Positions 22,753-32,299 of a stretch of DNA of 64,000 bases are shown here, in pieces. Both the position numbers and the translations under genes were made by a program. This DNA comes from an uncultured Collinsella sp. (GTDB lineage Bacteria > Actinomycetota > Coriobacteriia > Coriobacteriales > Coriobacteriaceae), in assembly GCA_902494195.1 (NCBI GenBank), contig CABUSH010000001.1, positions 1-64,000 of the forward strand, in the 5' to 3' direction. The notes under the pieces are model-generated. The model saw nothing but the letters and a program-made list of their open reading frames with translations, was not told the DNA's origin and made no database searches. Within the stretch, counting starts at the first letter, position 1. Every line of letters starts with the position of its first letter.

Positions 22753-24315
22753 CTACTTGCCGTCGTCGTCCTGGGCCTCATCGCGTGCATAGAGCTCCAG
22801 CATGCGGCGGCGGTATTCGCGCACGGCGAGCTTGGCGCGCTCCAGACGGCGGCGCTCGCGTGGGGTCAGCTCGGATGGGTCGACCTCGTCTCCATAGGTC
22901 TTATCGGCAAGTAGGTGCGCCGCGTCCACGATGCGGGCATCGATGTGGCCGCTCGCCGCCTCGGCGGAAAGACGCTCGGCAATCGCATCGAGCGTAGGCA
23001 GGCCCTCGAATACGCGACCATGGCCATGCGAAGTCAGCAGCTCATGCTCGCGCGCGAGCAAGCTCGCTAAGTCGTGGTGGGCGCGCAGGATGTCGAGCGC
23101 ATCGGATGGATGCTCGGCAACTTCTGCCACGGCGGCGACCGGCGCGGCATCCACCACGCGGTAGAAGAGCTGCGCGAGCAATGGCATCAAGAACACCGTG
23201 ATGGCGCCGGCGGCAACCATAACCGACGCGATGTCTTGCGACAGCGCGCCCGCGTTGACGGCAACGCTCGTCACGGCAACGATGATCGGCAGCGCCGTGG
23301 TGCAGTACAGGGCCACGGTAATGCGACCATACGCCGACACATCGCGCGTCGCAGGGCAAATGCTCATAGAAATAAGAATGGGCACGGCACGAATAATCAG
23401 CAACGCCACGATAAAGCCCACGAGCAGACCCGGGCGCGACGCCACGGCCGTCAGGTCGATCTTTGCGCCCGATACGGTAAAGAACACCGGAATCAAAAAG
23501 CCGTAGGCCAGGCCGTCGAGCTTGGTCTCGAGCGTATGGTTGCCCTCGGGGATGATGTAGCGCAAGACAAAGCCGGCGGCAAAAGAACCCAACACAATGT
23601 CGAGATCAAAGACGGCCGAGAAAGCCACGAGTGTGACCAGGATGAGCACCGTCAGGCGCACGAAGGTCTGCGACGTGGTATCGGCGCGTTCCTCGACAAA
23701 CGCAAAGAAGCGGCTGCCGACGCGCTTGGAGCGGCTTGGGACCACGGCAAGCAACACGCAGACCACCGCAAACAGGCCAAGAATCACGAGCGTTTGGATG
23801 CCGGTACGGGCAGACAGCAGCACCGACATGGCAAGCACGGGGCCGAGCTCGCCCCAGGTGCCATACGCGAGAATCGAGTCGCCCACGCGCGTTCCGACAA
23901 GTGAACGCTCACGCATGATGGGCACGAGCGTGCCGAGCGCCGTAGAAGTGAGGGCAAGCGTCACGGCGATACCGTCGAAATGGCTGACCGAGAACCACGG
24001 GGTAAAGCGCACGGCAAGCCAGGCGATACCAAACGTGACGACCCACGTTGCCAAGCCGTAGCGCCCCTCGACACCCGTGATGCTCTTGGGATCGATCTCA
24101 AAGCCGGCAAGCAGGAACAAAAAGGCCAGACCGAGCTCGGACACAAGCGAGACCTCGGCATCTACATGGATGACGCCGAGCATATGGGGTCCCAGCACCG
24201 CGCCGAGCACGAGCAAAAAGACCGTCTCGGGAACGGGTTTTCCAGGAATCGCCGAGGCGATAAAGGGGCTTGCAAAGGCCACGAGTGCGATGATGGCGAG
24301 CGAAACGAATGCCAT
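22753..24315 (-). CDS. CPA2-family cation:proton antiporter
   Basis: A 520-residue membrane protein with about twelve hydrophobic segments over the first 390 residues and a charged cytoplasmic tail. Family signs are FLLVLGAVLGPHMLG, ELGLAFLFLLAGFEID, and VFFTVSGAKIDL in the late transport domain. Related proteins exchange Na+ or K+ for protons and serve pH or salt homeostasis. The tail lacks the NAD-binding TrkA/KTN domain of KefB/C. The ATG at 24315 has AAAGG upstream. It is divergent from purL and monocistronic. Confidence 0.87.
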   Translation of the reverse strand: MAFVSLAIIALVAFASPFIASAIPGKPVPETVFLLVLGAVLGPHMLGVIHVDAEVSLVSELGLAFLFLLAGFEIDPKSITGVEGRYGLATWVVTFGIAWLAVRFTPWFSVSHFDGIAVTLALTSTALGTLVPIMRERSLVGTRVGDSILAYGTWGELGPVLAMSVLLSARTGIQTLVILGLFAVVCVLLAVVPSRSKRVGSRFFAFVEERADTTSQTFVRLTVLILVTLVAFSAVFDLDIVLGSFAAGFVLRYIIPEGNHTLETKLDGLAYGFLIPVFFTVSGAKIDLTAVASRPGLLVGFIVALLIIRAVPILISMSICPATRDVSAYGRITVALYCTTALPIIVAVTSVAVNAGALSQDIASVMVAAGAITVFLMPLLAQLFYRVVDAAPVAAVAEVAEHPSDALDILRAHHDLASLLAREHELLTSHGHGRVFEGLPTLDAIAERLSAEAASGHIDARIVDAAHLLADKTYGDEVDPSELTPRERRRLERAKLAVREYRRRMLELYARDEAQDDDGK

Positions 24316-24499
24316 GTGATGCCTTTCTCTTGTTTGCGCTTCACTGTAGCACCCTCGCCGTCCTCACCGCGCCGCGAGCTGTCGTATCATAGTGAGGTTT
24401 ACAAACATGTGGCTCAAGGCGACCGCAGGGCAGACCCCGCAAACCGACCGCTGCCGCATACCGTACCGTACGCCCAACCGATCAGGAAGGCAGGAACCA

Positions 24500-27400
24500 A
24501 TGGTCTCTCGTATCTACGTGGAGAAGAAACCCGGGTTCGACGTCGAGGCTCAGCAGCTCAAGGGCGAGCTGACCGAAATTCTCGGCATCAAGGGCATCGA
24601 GGCCCTGAGGATCATCAACCGCTACGACGTCGAGGGCATCGACGAGGAGCTTTTCCGCTCCTGCGTGCCGACCGTCTTTAGCGAGCCCCAGGTCGATGTG
24701 ACCTACGACGAGCTCCCCGCAAGCGATGGCGCCGTCTTTGCCGTCGAATTCCTGCCTGGCCAGTTTGACCAGCGCGCCGACTCCGCCAGCGAGTGTGTGC
24801 AGCTCATCAGCCAGGGCGAGCGCCCCGCCGTGCGCTCCGCCAAGGTCTATATGATCTCGGGCGCTCTGGACGAGGCCGCCATCGATGCCATCAAGCACTA
24901 CGTGGTGAACCCCGTCGAGGCGCGCATCGCCTCGCTCGACCTGCCCGAGACGCTGTACATGGAGACCCCCGAGCCCCAGCCCGTCGAGGTGCTCGACGGC
25001 TTCCGCGAGCTCGACGAGGCCGGCCTTGCCGCCTTTATCGCCGATCGCGGCCTTGCCATGGACGAGGCGGACATCGCCTTCTGCCAGCAGTACTTCCGCG
25101 ATGAGGACCGCGACCCCACCATCACCGAGATCCGCGTGATCGACACCTACTGGTCCGACCACTGCCGCCACACCACCTTCGGCACCGTCCTGGACGACGT
25201 GACGATCGACGACGCCGTGGTGCAGCAAGCCTTCGACCGCTACATGGAGATGCGCCACGAACTCGGCCGCGACGCCAAGCCCGTCTGCCTCATGGACATG
25301 GGCACCATCGGCGCCAAGTACCTTAAGAAGACCGGCGTCATGACCGATGTCGACGAGTCCGAGGAGATCAACGCCTGCACCGTCAAGGTGAAGGTCGATG
25401 TCGATGGCGAGGACCAGGACTGGCTGTTCCTCTTTAAGAACGAGACCCACAACCACCCGACCGAGATCGAGCCCTTCGGCGGTGCCGCCACCTGCGTGGG
25501 CGGCGCCATCCGCGACCCGCTCTCGGGCCGCAGCTATGTGTACCAGGCCATGCGCGTCACCGGCGCCGGCGACCCCACCGTCCCGGTTTCCGAGACGCTC
25601 GAGGGCAAGCTGCCGCAGCGCAAGCTCGTGACCACTGCCGCCGCCGGCTACTCCAGCTACGGCAACCAGATCGGCCTTGCCACCGGTCAGGTCAACGAAC
25701 TCTATCACCCCGGTTACGTGGCCAAGCGCATGGAGGTTGGCGCCGTCGTGGGCGCTACCCCGGCAAACCACGTTCGTCGCGAGTGCCCTGCCCCCACCGA
25801 CAAGATCATCCTGCTGGGCGGCCGCACCGGCCGCGATGGCATCGGTGGCGCCACCGGCTCCTCCAAGACCCAGAACACCGAGTCCATCGAGACCTCGGGT
25901 GCTGAGGTCCAGAAGGGCAACGCCCCTGTCGAGCGCAAGCTGCAGCGCCTGTTCCGCCGCGGCGACGCCTGCCGTCTGATCAAGCGCTGCAACGACTTTG
26001 GCGCCGGCGGCGTCTCGGTCGCCGTGGGCGAGCTTGCCGACGGCCTGTATGTCGACCTTGATACCGTGACCAAGAAGTACGACGGCCTGGACGGCACCGA
26101 GCTCGCTATCTCTGAGTCCCAGGAGCGCATGGCCTGTGCCGTCGCCGACGGTGACGTCGAGGAGTTCATGGGCTACGCCGCTGAGGAGAACCTCGAGGCG
26201 ACCGTTATCGCCGAGGTTACCGCCGAGCCGCGCATGCGCATGGCCTGGAACGGCGTCGCCATCGTCGACCTGTCCCGCGAGTTCCTCAACTCCAACGGCG
26301 CACCCAAGCACCAGGTCGCCCACGTGTGCGCCCGTAGCGTGTGGCAGCCAAGCTGGGCCGGCACCACGCTCGCCGAGCGCATGACCTCGCTTGTCACCGA
26401 CCTCAACGTCGCTTCCAACAAGGGCCTTTCCGAGCGCTTCGACTCCACCATCGGCGCCGCGACCGTGCTCATGCCCTTTGGCGGCAAGACGCAGCTCACC
26501 CCCAGCTCGGCCATGGTCGCCAAGTTCCCCGTGGACGGCGAGACCACCACGGCGAGTGCCATGGCATGGGGCTTCAACCCCTATCTGATGGAGGCCGACC
26601 AGTTTGCGGGCGCCTACCTGTCCGTGGTCGAGTCCATCGCCAAGCTCGTTGCCGCCGGCTTTGAGCACAAGCGCGCCTACCTCTCCTTCCAGGAGTACTT
26701 CGAGCGCCTGCGCACCGAGGCAGAGCGCTGGGGCAAGCCCATGGCCGCCGTCCTGGGTGCCCTTATGGCCCAGGTCGACCTGGGTGCCGGCGCCATCGGT
26801 GGCAAGGATTCCATGAGCGGCTCGTTTGAGGACGAGGCCGGCGAGCTCAACGTTCCGCCGACCCTGATCAGCTTCGCCGTCGCCGTGGGCAAGGCCGCCC
26901 GCGCCGTCTCGCCCGAGTTCAAGGGCCTCACGCACCGCGTCGTCCGCATCGCCCCCGCCATCTATGGCGAGGACTACCGCCCCGATGCTCAGCAGCTGCT
27001 CGCCGCGTTTGACGCCGTCGAGGCGCTCACTGCTACCGGCAACGCCCTGGCCATCTCCACGCCCGGCTACGGCTGCGGCGCCGAGAGCCTCTTTAAGATG
27101 TGCGTCGGTAACCAGATCGGTATCGAGCTTGCCGAGGATGTAGACGTGGAGAGCCTCTTCACCCCGCTCTACGGCAGCTTTATCGTCGAGCTCGCCGAGG
27201 ATGCCGAGCTGCCCGAGGTCGCCGACGGCGTTGTCGTCGAGCCCCTGGGCACCACCGTCGAGGGCTATGTCATCGACACCGGTTCCGAAGTCATCGAGCT
27301 CTCCGAGCTCCAGGAGGCCTGGGAGAGCGGCATCGAGGGCGTCTTTGCCTACCGCAGCGCCGGCGAGACCGCCGAGGTCGAGACCATCGACTTCCGCGCC

Positions 27401-28246
27401 AAGGACATCCACGTGTACGGCGGCGCCAAGATCGCCCGCCCGCGCGTGGTTATCCCCGTGTTCCCCGGAAACAACTGCGAGTACGATAGCGCCCGCGCCT
27501 TCCGTGCCGCCGGCGCCGAGGCCGACACCTTCGTGATCAACAACCTCACGCCCGAGGCCGTCGCCGAGAGCACCCACGAGCTTGCCCGCCGCATCCGCGC
27601 AAGCCAGATCGTCATGATCCCCGGCGGCTTCTCGGGCGGCGACGAGCCCGACGGCTCCGCCAAGTTCATCACGGCGTTCTTCCGCGCTCCCGAGGTCACC
27701 GAGGCAGTCCGCGACCTGCTCAAGGCCCGCGATGGCCTGATGCTGGGCATCTGCAACGGCTTCCAGGCCCTGATCAAGCTCGGCCTGGTGCCCTACGGCG
27801 ACATCGTCGACGCCACGCCCGATGCGCCCACGTTGACGTTCAACACCATCGGTCGCCACCAGAGCCGTCTGGTGCGCACCCGCATCTCGTCCAACTTGTC
27901 CCCGTGGCTGTCGCAGTGCAGCCTGGACGACCCCTACACCGTCGCCATCAGCCACGGCGAGGGCCGCTTTGTCGCCAATGACGATGTGCTCGCCCAGCTG
28001 ATCGCCAACGGCCAGGTCGCCACGCAGTACGTGGGCGAGGACGGCAAGCCCAGCATGGATCTCTCCGTCAACCCCAACGGCTCCGCACTCGCCATCGAGG
28101 GCATCACGAGCCCCGACGGCCGCGTCCTGGGCAAGATGGGCCATGCCGAGCGTCGCGGCGACAACCTGTACCGCAACGTGCCCGAGCATGTCCCCGGCGA
28201 TAAGTTCATGCCGATCTTTGAGAGCGGCGTGGCCTACTTCGCTTAA
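24500..28246 (+). CDS. purL: Phosphoribosylformylglycinamidine synthase (large fused form)
   Basis: Converts FGAR to FGAM with glutamine and ATP in purine synthesis. The 1248-residue chain contains, in order, a PurS-like N-terminal region, the two PurM-like halves (DTYWSDHCRHTTF, FKNETHNHPTEIEPFGGAAT, NDFGAGGVSVAVGELADG, GGKDSMSGSF) and a C-terminal class I glutaminase domain with MLGICNGFQAL holding the nucleophilic Cys, SGGDEPDG and AISHGEGRF. This matches the single-chain form found in many Clostridia and Coriobacteria. The ATG at 24500 is preceded by AGGAAGG and CAGGAACC. A terminator follows. Confidence 0.96.
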   Translation: MVSRIYVEKKPGFDVEAQQLKGELTEILGIKGIEALRIINRYDVEGIDEELFRSCVPTVFSEPQVDVTYDELPASDGAVFAVEFLPGQFDQRADSASECVQLISQGERPAVRSAKVYMISGALDEAAIDAIKHYVVNPVEARIASLDLPETLYMETPEPQPVEVLDGFRELDEAGLAAFIADRGLAMDEADIAFCQQYFRDEDRDPTITEIRVIDTYWSDHCRHTTFGTVLDDVTIDDAVVQQAFDRYMEMRHELGRDAKPVCLMDMGTIGAKYLKKTGVMTDVDESEEINACTVKVKVDVDGEDQDWLFLFKNETHNHPTEIEPFGGAATCVGGAIRDPLSGRSYVYQAMRVTGAGDPTVPVSETLEGKLPQRKLVTTAAAGYSSYGNQIGLATGQVNELYHPGYVAKRMEVGAVVGATPANHVRRECPAPTDKIILLGGRTGRDGIGGATGSSKTQNTESIETSGAEVQKGNAPVERKLQRLFRRGDACRLIKRCNDFGAGGVSVAVGELADGLYVDLDTVTKKYDGLDGTELAISESQERMACAVADGDVEEFMGYAAEENLEATVIAEVTAEPRMRMAWNGVAIVDLSREFLNSNGAPKHQVAHVCARSVWQPSWAGTTLAERMTSLVTDLNVASNKGLSERFDSTIGAATVLMPFGGKTQLTPSSAMVAKFPVDGETTTASAMAWGFNPYLMEADQFAGAYLSVVESIAKLVAAGFEHKRAYLSFQEYFERLRTEAERWGKPMAAVLGALMAQVDLGAGAIGGKDSMSGSFEDEAGELNVPPTLISFAVAVGKAARAVSPEFKGLTHRVVRIAPAIYGEDYRPDAQQLLAAFDAVEALTATGNALAISTPGYGCGAESLFKMCVGNQIGIELAEDVDVESLFTPLYGSFIVELAEDAELPEVADGVVVEPLGTTVEGYVIDTGSEVIELSELQEAWESGIEGVFAYRSAGETAEVETIDFRAKDIHVYGGAKIARPRVVIPVFPGNNCEYDSARAFRAAGAEADTFVINNLTPEAVAESTHELARRIRASQIVMIPGGFSGGDEPDGSAKFITAFFRAPEVTEAVRDLLKARDGLMLGICNGFQALIKLGLVPYGDIVDATPDAPTLTFNTIGRHQSRLVRTRISSNLSPWLSQCSLDDPYTVAISHGEGRFVANDDVLAQLIANGQVATQYVGEDGKPSMDLSVNPNGSALAIEGITSPDGRVLGKMGHAERRGDNLYRNVPEHVPGDKFMPIFESGVAYFA

Positions 28247-28283
28247 ACCTTTCCCATCGGGTACAATCCCTTCGGGTAACAAC

Positions 28284-28320
28284 ACCCGCCACCGACACAT
28301 CCGGTGGCGGGTTCTTTTTT
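28284..28320 (+). terminator. Terminator of purL
   Basis: ACCCGCCACC pairs with GGTGGCGGGT around a nine-base loop and is followed by TCTTTTTT, about 40 bases after the purL stop. Confidence 0.92.
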
Positions 28321-28345
28321 GCTTCGCGCATGTAGGAAGGACATC

Positions 28346-29281
28346 ATGGAAAGCCGCAAGCCGTATCTCGCCACCCTGCCCGGACTCATCCTGGGCTGTC
28401 TTGTTTGCTGTGCACTCTGGGGATCGGCCTTTCCCTGCATCAAGATCGGCTACGCACTCTTTGGTATCCCGGCGCACGACAGCGCTTCGCAGCTGCTCTT
28501 TGCAGGTTTACGCTTTACGCTTGCCGGCGCCCTGGTTATCGTTGGGATAAGCGCGGCCCAACGCCGCCCCCTCATACCGCAAGCGCGCGACATCAAGCCC
28601 ATCTTTGTCTTGTCGCTCTTCCAGACTATCGGGCAGTACTTCTTTTTCTATCTGGGCCTCTCGCGCGCCAGCGCCATGTCGAGCTCCATCATCGAGGCCA
28701 GCGCCAACTTCCTCGCAATCCTCTTTGCCGCCCTGGCATTTCACACCGAGAAGCTCAATACGGCCAAGGTGCTTGGCTGTGCGCTGGGCTTTGCCGGCGT
28801 CGCGCTCGTCAACCTTTCGGGCGCAGATGGCACCTTTGGCTTCAGGCTCGATGGCGAGGGCTTTATCCTAGCCTCCACTGTCGCGGGTGCTCTTTCGACC
28901 TGCCTGATCGGCATCTTCTCGCGCAAGCACGACGGTGTTTTGCTTGCCGGCTGGCAGTTTTTAGTCGGCGGCCTGGTCCTCACCGCCATCGGCTTTTTGA
29001 TGGGTGGCGCGCTCTCCCCCACGGCGATTGTCCCCGCCATCGTGCTCATCATCTACATGGCGCTTATCTCCGCGGTCGCCTACTCGCTGTGGTCGCGCCT
29101 GCTTGCCGTCAACCCCGTCAGCCGCGTCTCGGTCTTTGGGTTTATGAACCCCGTCTTTGGTGTGCTGCTGAGCGCGCTACTGCTCGGCGAAGGCGCGGGC
29201 ACGAGCCCCGTTACCGTCATCGTTGCCCTGCTGTTGGTCTGCGGCGGCATCATCATCGTCAACAGGCCCAAAAAAGCCTAG
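28346..29281 (+). CDS. EamA/DMT-family transporter
   Basis: A 311-residue membrane protein with about ten hydrophobic helices in two repeated EamA halves: the first contains ALWGSAFPCIKIGY and QTIGQYFFFYLGLSRA, the second PVSRVSVFGFMNPVFGVLLSALLLGE. Such proteins export or import small metabolites; the substrate is unknown. The ATG at 28346 follows GTAGGAAGG. It is transcribed alone just after the purL terminator and converges with the diguanylate cyclase gene. Confidence 0.88.
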   Translation: MESRKPYLATLPGLILGCLVCCALWGSAFPCIKIGYALFGIPAHDSASQLLFAGLRFTLAGALVIVGISAAQRRPLIPQARDIKPIFVLSLFQTIGQYFFFYLGLSRASAMSSSIIEASANFLAILFAALAFHTEKLNTAKVLGCALGFAGVALVNLSGADGTFGFRLDGEGFILASTVAGALSTCLIGIFSRKHDGVLLAGWQFLVGGLVLTAIGFLMGGALSPTAIVPAIVLIIYMALISAVAYSLWSRLLAVNPVSRVSVFGFMNPVFGVLLSALLLGEGAGTSPVTVIVALLLVCGGIIIVNRPKKA

Positions 29282-29431
29282 CGAGCTCACCTTTTTAGGG
29301 AGGGCATTCGCATACTTTAGCTTAATGGAGCACACTGGTTCTCGTTGATTTCGTACCGAGTCGCGGCGGCAGACGCCCGTCTTGCCGCACCGCGCCTGGG
29401 CATTATGGCCGGCGGCCCCCCCCACAAACGC

Positions 29432-29471
29432 AAAAGGGGCGCACGACCAAACACGGTCGTGCGCCCCTTTT
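29432..29471 (-). terminator. Bidirectional terminator, EamA and diguanylate cyclase genes
   Basis: A perfect 17-pair stem (AAAAGGGGCGCACGACC and complement, six-base loop) with four A on one side and four T on the other lies directly beyond the diguanylate cyclase stop and about 150 bases after the EamA gene. Confidence 0.9.
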
Positions 29472-30614
29472 CTAGCGTATTTGTACGCCGGCTTTCTTTT
29501 TCTCGGCCTTGACGCGATAGAGCTCTGCATCGGCAGCGCGAAGTAAGTCTTGCCAGGTATCAACGCTATCGCCGACCCGCGCGCAACCGATGGACATCCG
29601 CAATGCATACGGCACCTCGGCATGCGCGAGCTCGTCGTTGATTGTCGCGCACAGATGCATGATATCCTGTTCCGCCGCTGCCTTTTGGAGCACCACGAAC
29701 TCATCGCCACCATAACGCGCGATAAAGCCACCAGACGCCGAGCAGACCTCTTTGAGCGCAGCGGATATTACCTGAAGAGCATGGTCACCCTCCACATGTC
29801 CATAGCGATCGTTAATCTGCTTAAAGCCGTCAGCGTCCATCATAAGCAGATATACATCTTCGGCCTGATCCACATTTGAAAAGAGCGACAGCATATAGGT
29901 CTCAAAACGGTTACGGTTGTTGAGTCCAGTCAACGGGTCAGTCGAGATTAGTTGCTCCTGATAGACGATATAGAGCAGCAGGATGCTCAGCGTTATACCG
30001 AAGCAAAGGCCCGGTACCGAAAACAAAACCTGGAAGGTACCGCCCACCAGAGCGGGAACCGCAAAAAAGGCGAGGGTGCGATAAATGGCCTTCTTTTGCA
30101 AGCTTTCGACTTTTCGAGCCTGAATAAAGGCATGCAAGGACGTATATATGACGTAGCAGTAGCTAACGATAGGCTGAATCATATAAAGCGCTCCGCGACG
30201 ATATACGCCCTGCGTATCGATATAGAACATAGTGTGCGTCCAGTAGCTGGTAAATGCCAACACGACCACCAAAGCGGTTGGCAACGTTAAAAGTATCACC
30301 CTATAGGGCGTGGTCAGAAGCCGTGAGCCCTGCATCGTCTCGGAATAGAAAAACCAAATGAGGCACGCGATGGCGAACAGCGAAAACGAAACCGCGTTGG
30401 AAATCCAGTTGGCCGTGATGCCTACAGGAGTGCTCACGCCGTCCGAGAGCGTCCAGATCATATCGAAGAAAATGTAGGCAGCAGACGTGTAGCCCAGCAT
30501 GCTAAACAAAAGCTGCTGGGTGCTCGAGAACAGGGAGCGACGACTTCGTACGGCAAGTCCGATAAGAATAATCATGCACAGCAGGAATATCTCGATCTTG
30601 AGTGCCTTAATCAC
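29472..30614 (-). CDS. Membrane-anchored diguanylate cyclase (GGDEF)
   Basis: A 380-residue protein with about six or seven hydrophobic segments over the first 210 residues followed by a GGDEF domain. The domain starts at DPLTGLNNRNRFETY, includes LMMDADGFKQINDRYGH and has an intact RYGGDEFVVL active loop, so cyclic di-GMP synthesis from two GTP is expected. An RxxD inhibitory site at the usual place before GGDEF is not obvious. The sensor part is not one I recognise; it may detect a membrane or extracytoplasmic signal. It is transcribed alone on the minus strand. No EAL or PilZ gene is nearby. Confidence 0.88.
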   Translation of the reverse strand: MIKALKIEIFLLCMIILIGLAVRSRRSLFSSTQQLLFSMLGYTSAAYIFFDMIWTLSDGVSTPVGITANWISNAVSFSLFAIACLIWFFYSETMQGSRLLTTPYRVILLTLPTALVVVLAFTSYWTHTMFYIDTQGVYRRGALYMIQPIVSYCYVIYTSLHAFIQARKVESLQKKAIYRTLAFFAVPALVGGTFQVLFSVPGLCFGITLSILLLYIVYQEQLISTDPLTGLNNRNRFETYMLSLFSNVDQAEDVYLLMMDADGFKQINDRYGHVEGDHALQVISAALKEVCSASGGFIARYGGDEFVVLQKAAAEQDIMHLCATINDELAHAEVPYALRMSIGCARVGDSVDTWQDLLRAADAELYRVKAEKKKAGVQIR

Positions 30615-30714
30615 CAGGTGCCATTCCCTCTATATCCAAGTGGCCAGAATCGCCCGAGTCGCGCCCAGGCGCCAAACGCCCCTTTCGCTGCAGGGGTAAG
30701 GGGAATAATAGCAA

Positions 30715-30756
30715 AGCGCCCGAACATCACTGCAAAACAGTTTCCGTTCGGGCGCT
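30715..30756 (-). terminator. Terminator of the KdgT-like gene
   Basis: AGCGCCCGAAC and GTTCGGGCGCT pair around a 20-base loop; on the minus strand TTTGCTATTATT follows. It lies about 45 bases after the permease stop. Confidence 0.7.
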
Positions 30757-30802
30757 CGGACGGCGCGAACTGCACGCCGGAATCAATTATCGGTAACGGC
30801 CG

Positions 30803-31825
30803 TTACTCGCCGTCGATGTCGGTCGCGACGGCCTCCTCAATAGCCTCGACGCCTTCGACCGACAGATCCTCTTTGCCGTGGCAGAACTTCTTATCGACCC
30901 AGCCAGTCAGAATCGGGGCCATGATTGCCGTGATGATGACGGCAGTGGCGATCTGCGCATACGCGGCGGGCGCAAGCTCGGCATAGCGCGGAGCGACCTC
31001 GGCGAGGGCGACCGGCGTGGTCATGGCCGTGCCGGCAATGGTGGAGCAGGCAACGGCCGCCTTGCCGTTGCCGCCACACAGGTGCTCGAAGGCAAAGGTA
31101 ATGGGACCGACGATAAAGAGCGTGATGAGGCCCAGCAGGATGCCCGAAATGCCGCCGGTGATGAAGCTCGAAAGGCTCATGGACGCACCGAGCTGAAAAC
31201 CGATGACAGCGATCGCGGGATTGGCGCCGGGGACCAGCAGGTTCTTGATAAACGGGAACAAGTTGCCCAGGACCATGCCGATAACAAGCGACAGGATGGA
31301 TCCGATGATAGTGCCGACGGGGATGTTGGCGAGACCCGAGACACCGAGGATGATCATCGTGACGGCGGGGCCGGCCGTAAAGAACAGGATACCGACGGCG
31401 CCCTGCTCGGACTCATCGCCGAACTCGCCCATGATGCCCGTATAGAGCGCCATGTTGCAAAACGTGATGCCGCCGATGATAGACACGGAGCTCAGACCCA
31501 GGAAGTTGTCGTTAAAGAAATATGCCACGCCCAGGCCGAGAGCCGCTGCGACGACCAGCTTGGGGATCAGCACGACGATACCGGTCTTGATGGCGCCCGG
31601 CGTGGACTTAAAGCTGATGCCGGCGCCCACAAACAGCAGGATCGCGGCGACGATGGTATTGGACCCACCGCGGCAGGCAGCCGTAAAGAAGCCGCCGATC
31701 TCAAAAACCTGCGGGCAGAAGGTGTTTAGCAAAAGACCGACGATCATGGGATAGATCATGATGTCGCCCGGGATGCGCGGGACCTTGAATTTCTTTTGCT
31801 CGTTGGCGGTTGCTTCCTGTGCCAT
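30803..31825 (-). CDS. kdgT: 2-keto-3-deoxygluconate permease-like transporter
   Basis: A membrane protein of about 340 residues with ten or so hydrophobic segments that matches the KdgT family: VPRIPGDIMIYPMIVGLLLN near the N-terminus, GAGISFKSTPGAI, and VACSTIAGTAMTTPVALAEV. Characterised KdgT imports 2-keto-3-deoxygluconate from pectin or glucuronate breakdown by proton symport. No kdgK or kdgA gene is in the window, so the substrate is tentative. The ATG at 31825 is preceded by ATGGGGGTTTC. The acidic C-terminal tail (VEGVEAIEEAVATDIDGE) is unusual but short. It is monocistronic. Confidence 0.8.
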   Translation of the reverse strand: MAQEATANEQKKFKVPRIPGDIMIYPMIVGLLLNTFCPQVFEIGGFFTAACRGGSNTIVAAILLFVGAGISFKSTPGAIKTGIVVLIPKLVVAAALGLGVAYFFNDNFLGLSSVSIIGGITFCNMALYTGIMGEFGDESEQGAVGILFFTAGPAVTMIILGVSGLANIPVGTIIGSILSLVIGMVLGNLFPFIKNLLVPGANPAIAVIGFQLGASMSLSSFITGGISGILLGLITLFIVGPITFAFEHLCGGNGKAAVACSTIAGTAMTTPVALAEVAPRYAELAPAAYAQIATAVIITAIMAPILTGWVDKKFCHGKEDLSVEGVEAIEEAVATDIDGE

Positions 31826-31975
31826 GAAACCCCCATTTCCGCTGACGGGGTACAAAAGCCCACGTCACGCTTTGCTACAGTAAAGTTTGACCATGGTACC
31901 AGAAGAAATAGACCAGCTCGGTGAAAAATTCTACAAGTTGGGATGGAACGAGATTCGGCGCCCGCGACGCCAGCC

Positions 31976-32299
31976 CTATATAAGGCTCAAGACAATATAG
32001 AGTACGATGCCCGAGACGCAGCACCACAGCATCGATTTTGTCTTGATTGCCACCGCCACGACACCGGCAGCCGCAATCCAGGGAATCAAGCCCTGCCACA
32101 AGCCGGCGTCGAAAGCGCCAGGGCTTATCAAATCGTTAGCGACCAGTGCCGCAAAGGCAGCGGGCGGAATATAACCCAAGGCCTCGGTAACGCGGGGCGA
32201 CAGCGTTCTCCCGCGCAAGGCAAACACTGGGGCAATGCGGAAAAATGCGATGGCCGCCCACGACGACAGCCACAGGACCAAAAACTCATTAACGGGCAT
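31976..32299 (-). CDS. azlD: AzlD family branched-chain amino-acid export subunit
   Basis: A 107-residue protein with three or four hydrophobic helices, including VTEALGYIPPAAFAALV, which is typical of AzlD. The ATG at 32299 lies inside the end of azlC, giving an 11-base overlap and probable translational coupling. AzlC and AzlD together form a branched-chain amino-acid (and analogue) exporter. Some 150 bases of noncoding sequence separate it from the kdgT-like gene downstream. Confidence 0.87.
   Translation of the reverse strand: MPVNEFLVLWLSSWAAIAFFRIAPVFALRGRTLSPRVTEALGYIPPAAFAALVANDLISPGAFDAGLWQGLIPWIAAAGVVAVAIKTKSMLWCCVSGIVLYIVLSLI

Noticed and set aside
22470..22790. 106-codon minus-strand frame through the 62-base repeat array
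   Set aside because: The repeat period is not a multiple of three, so each unit is read differently; the product has no repeat structure and no ribosome site.
24482..28477. Very long open frame (1331 codons) on the minus strand over purL
   Set aside because: It is antisense to an unmistakable purL. The translated product is Gly/Asp/Val/Leu-rich without motifs; strong third-position GC bias of the real gene removes stops in this frame.
31893..32000. Short plus-strand frame beginning MVPEEIDQLGEKF
   Set aside because: It looks protein-like but has no ribosome binding site, stops after 35 codons and overlaps the end of azlD; at most a remnant.
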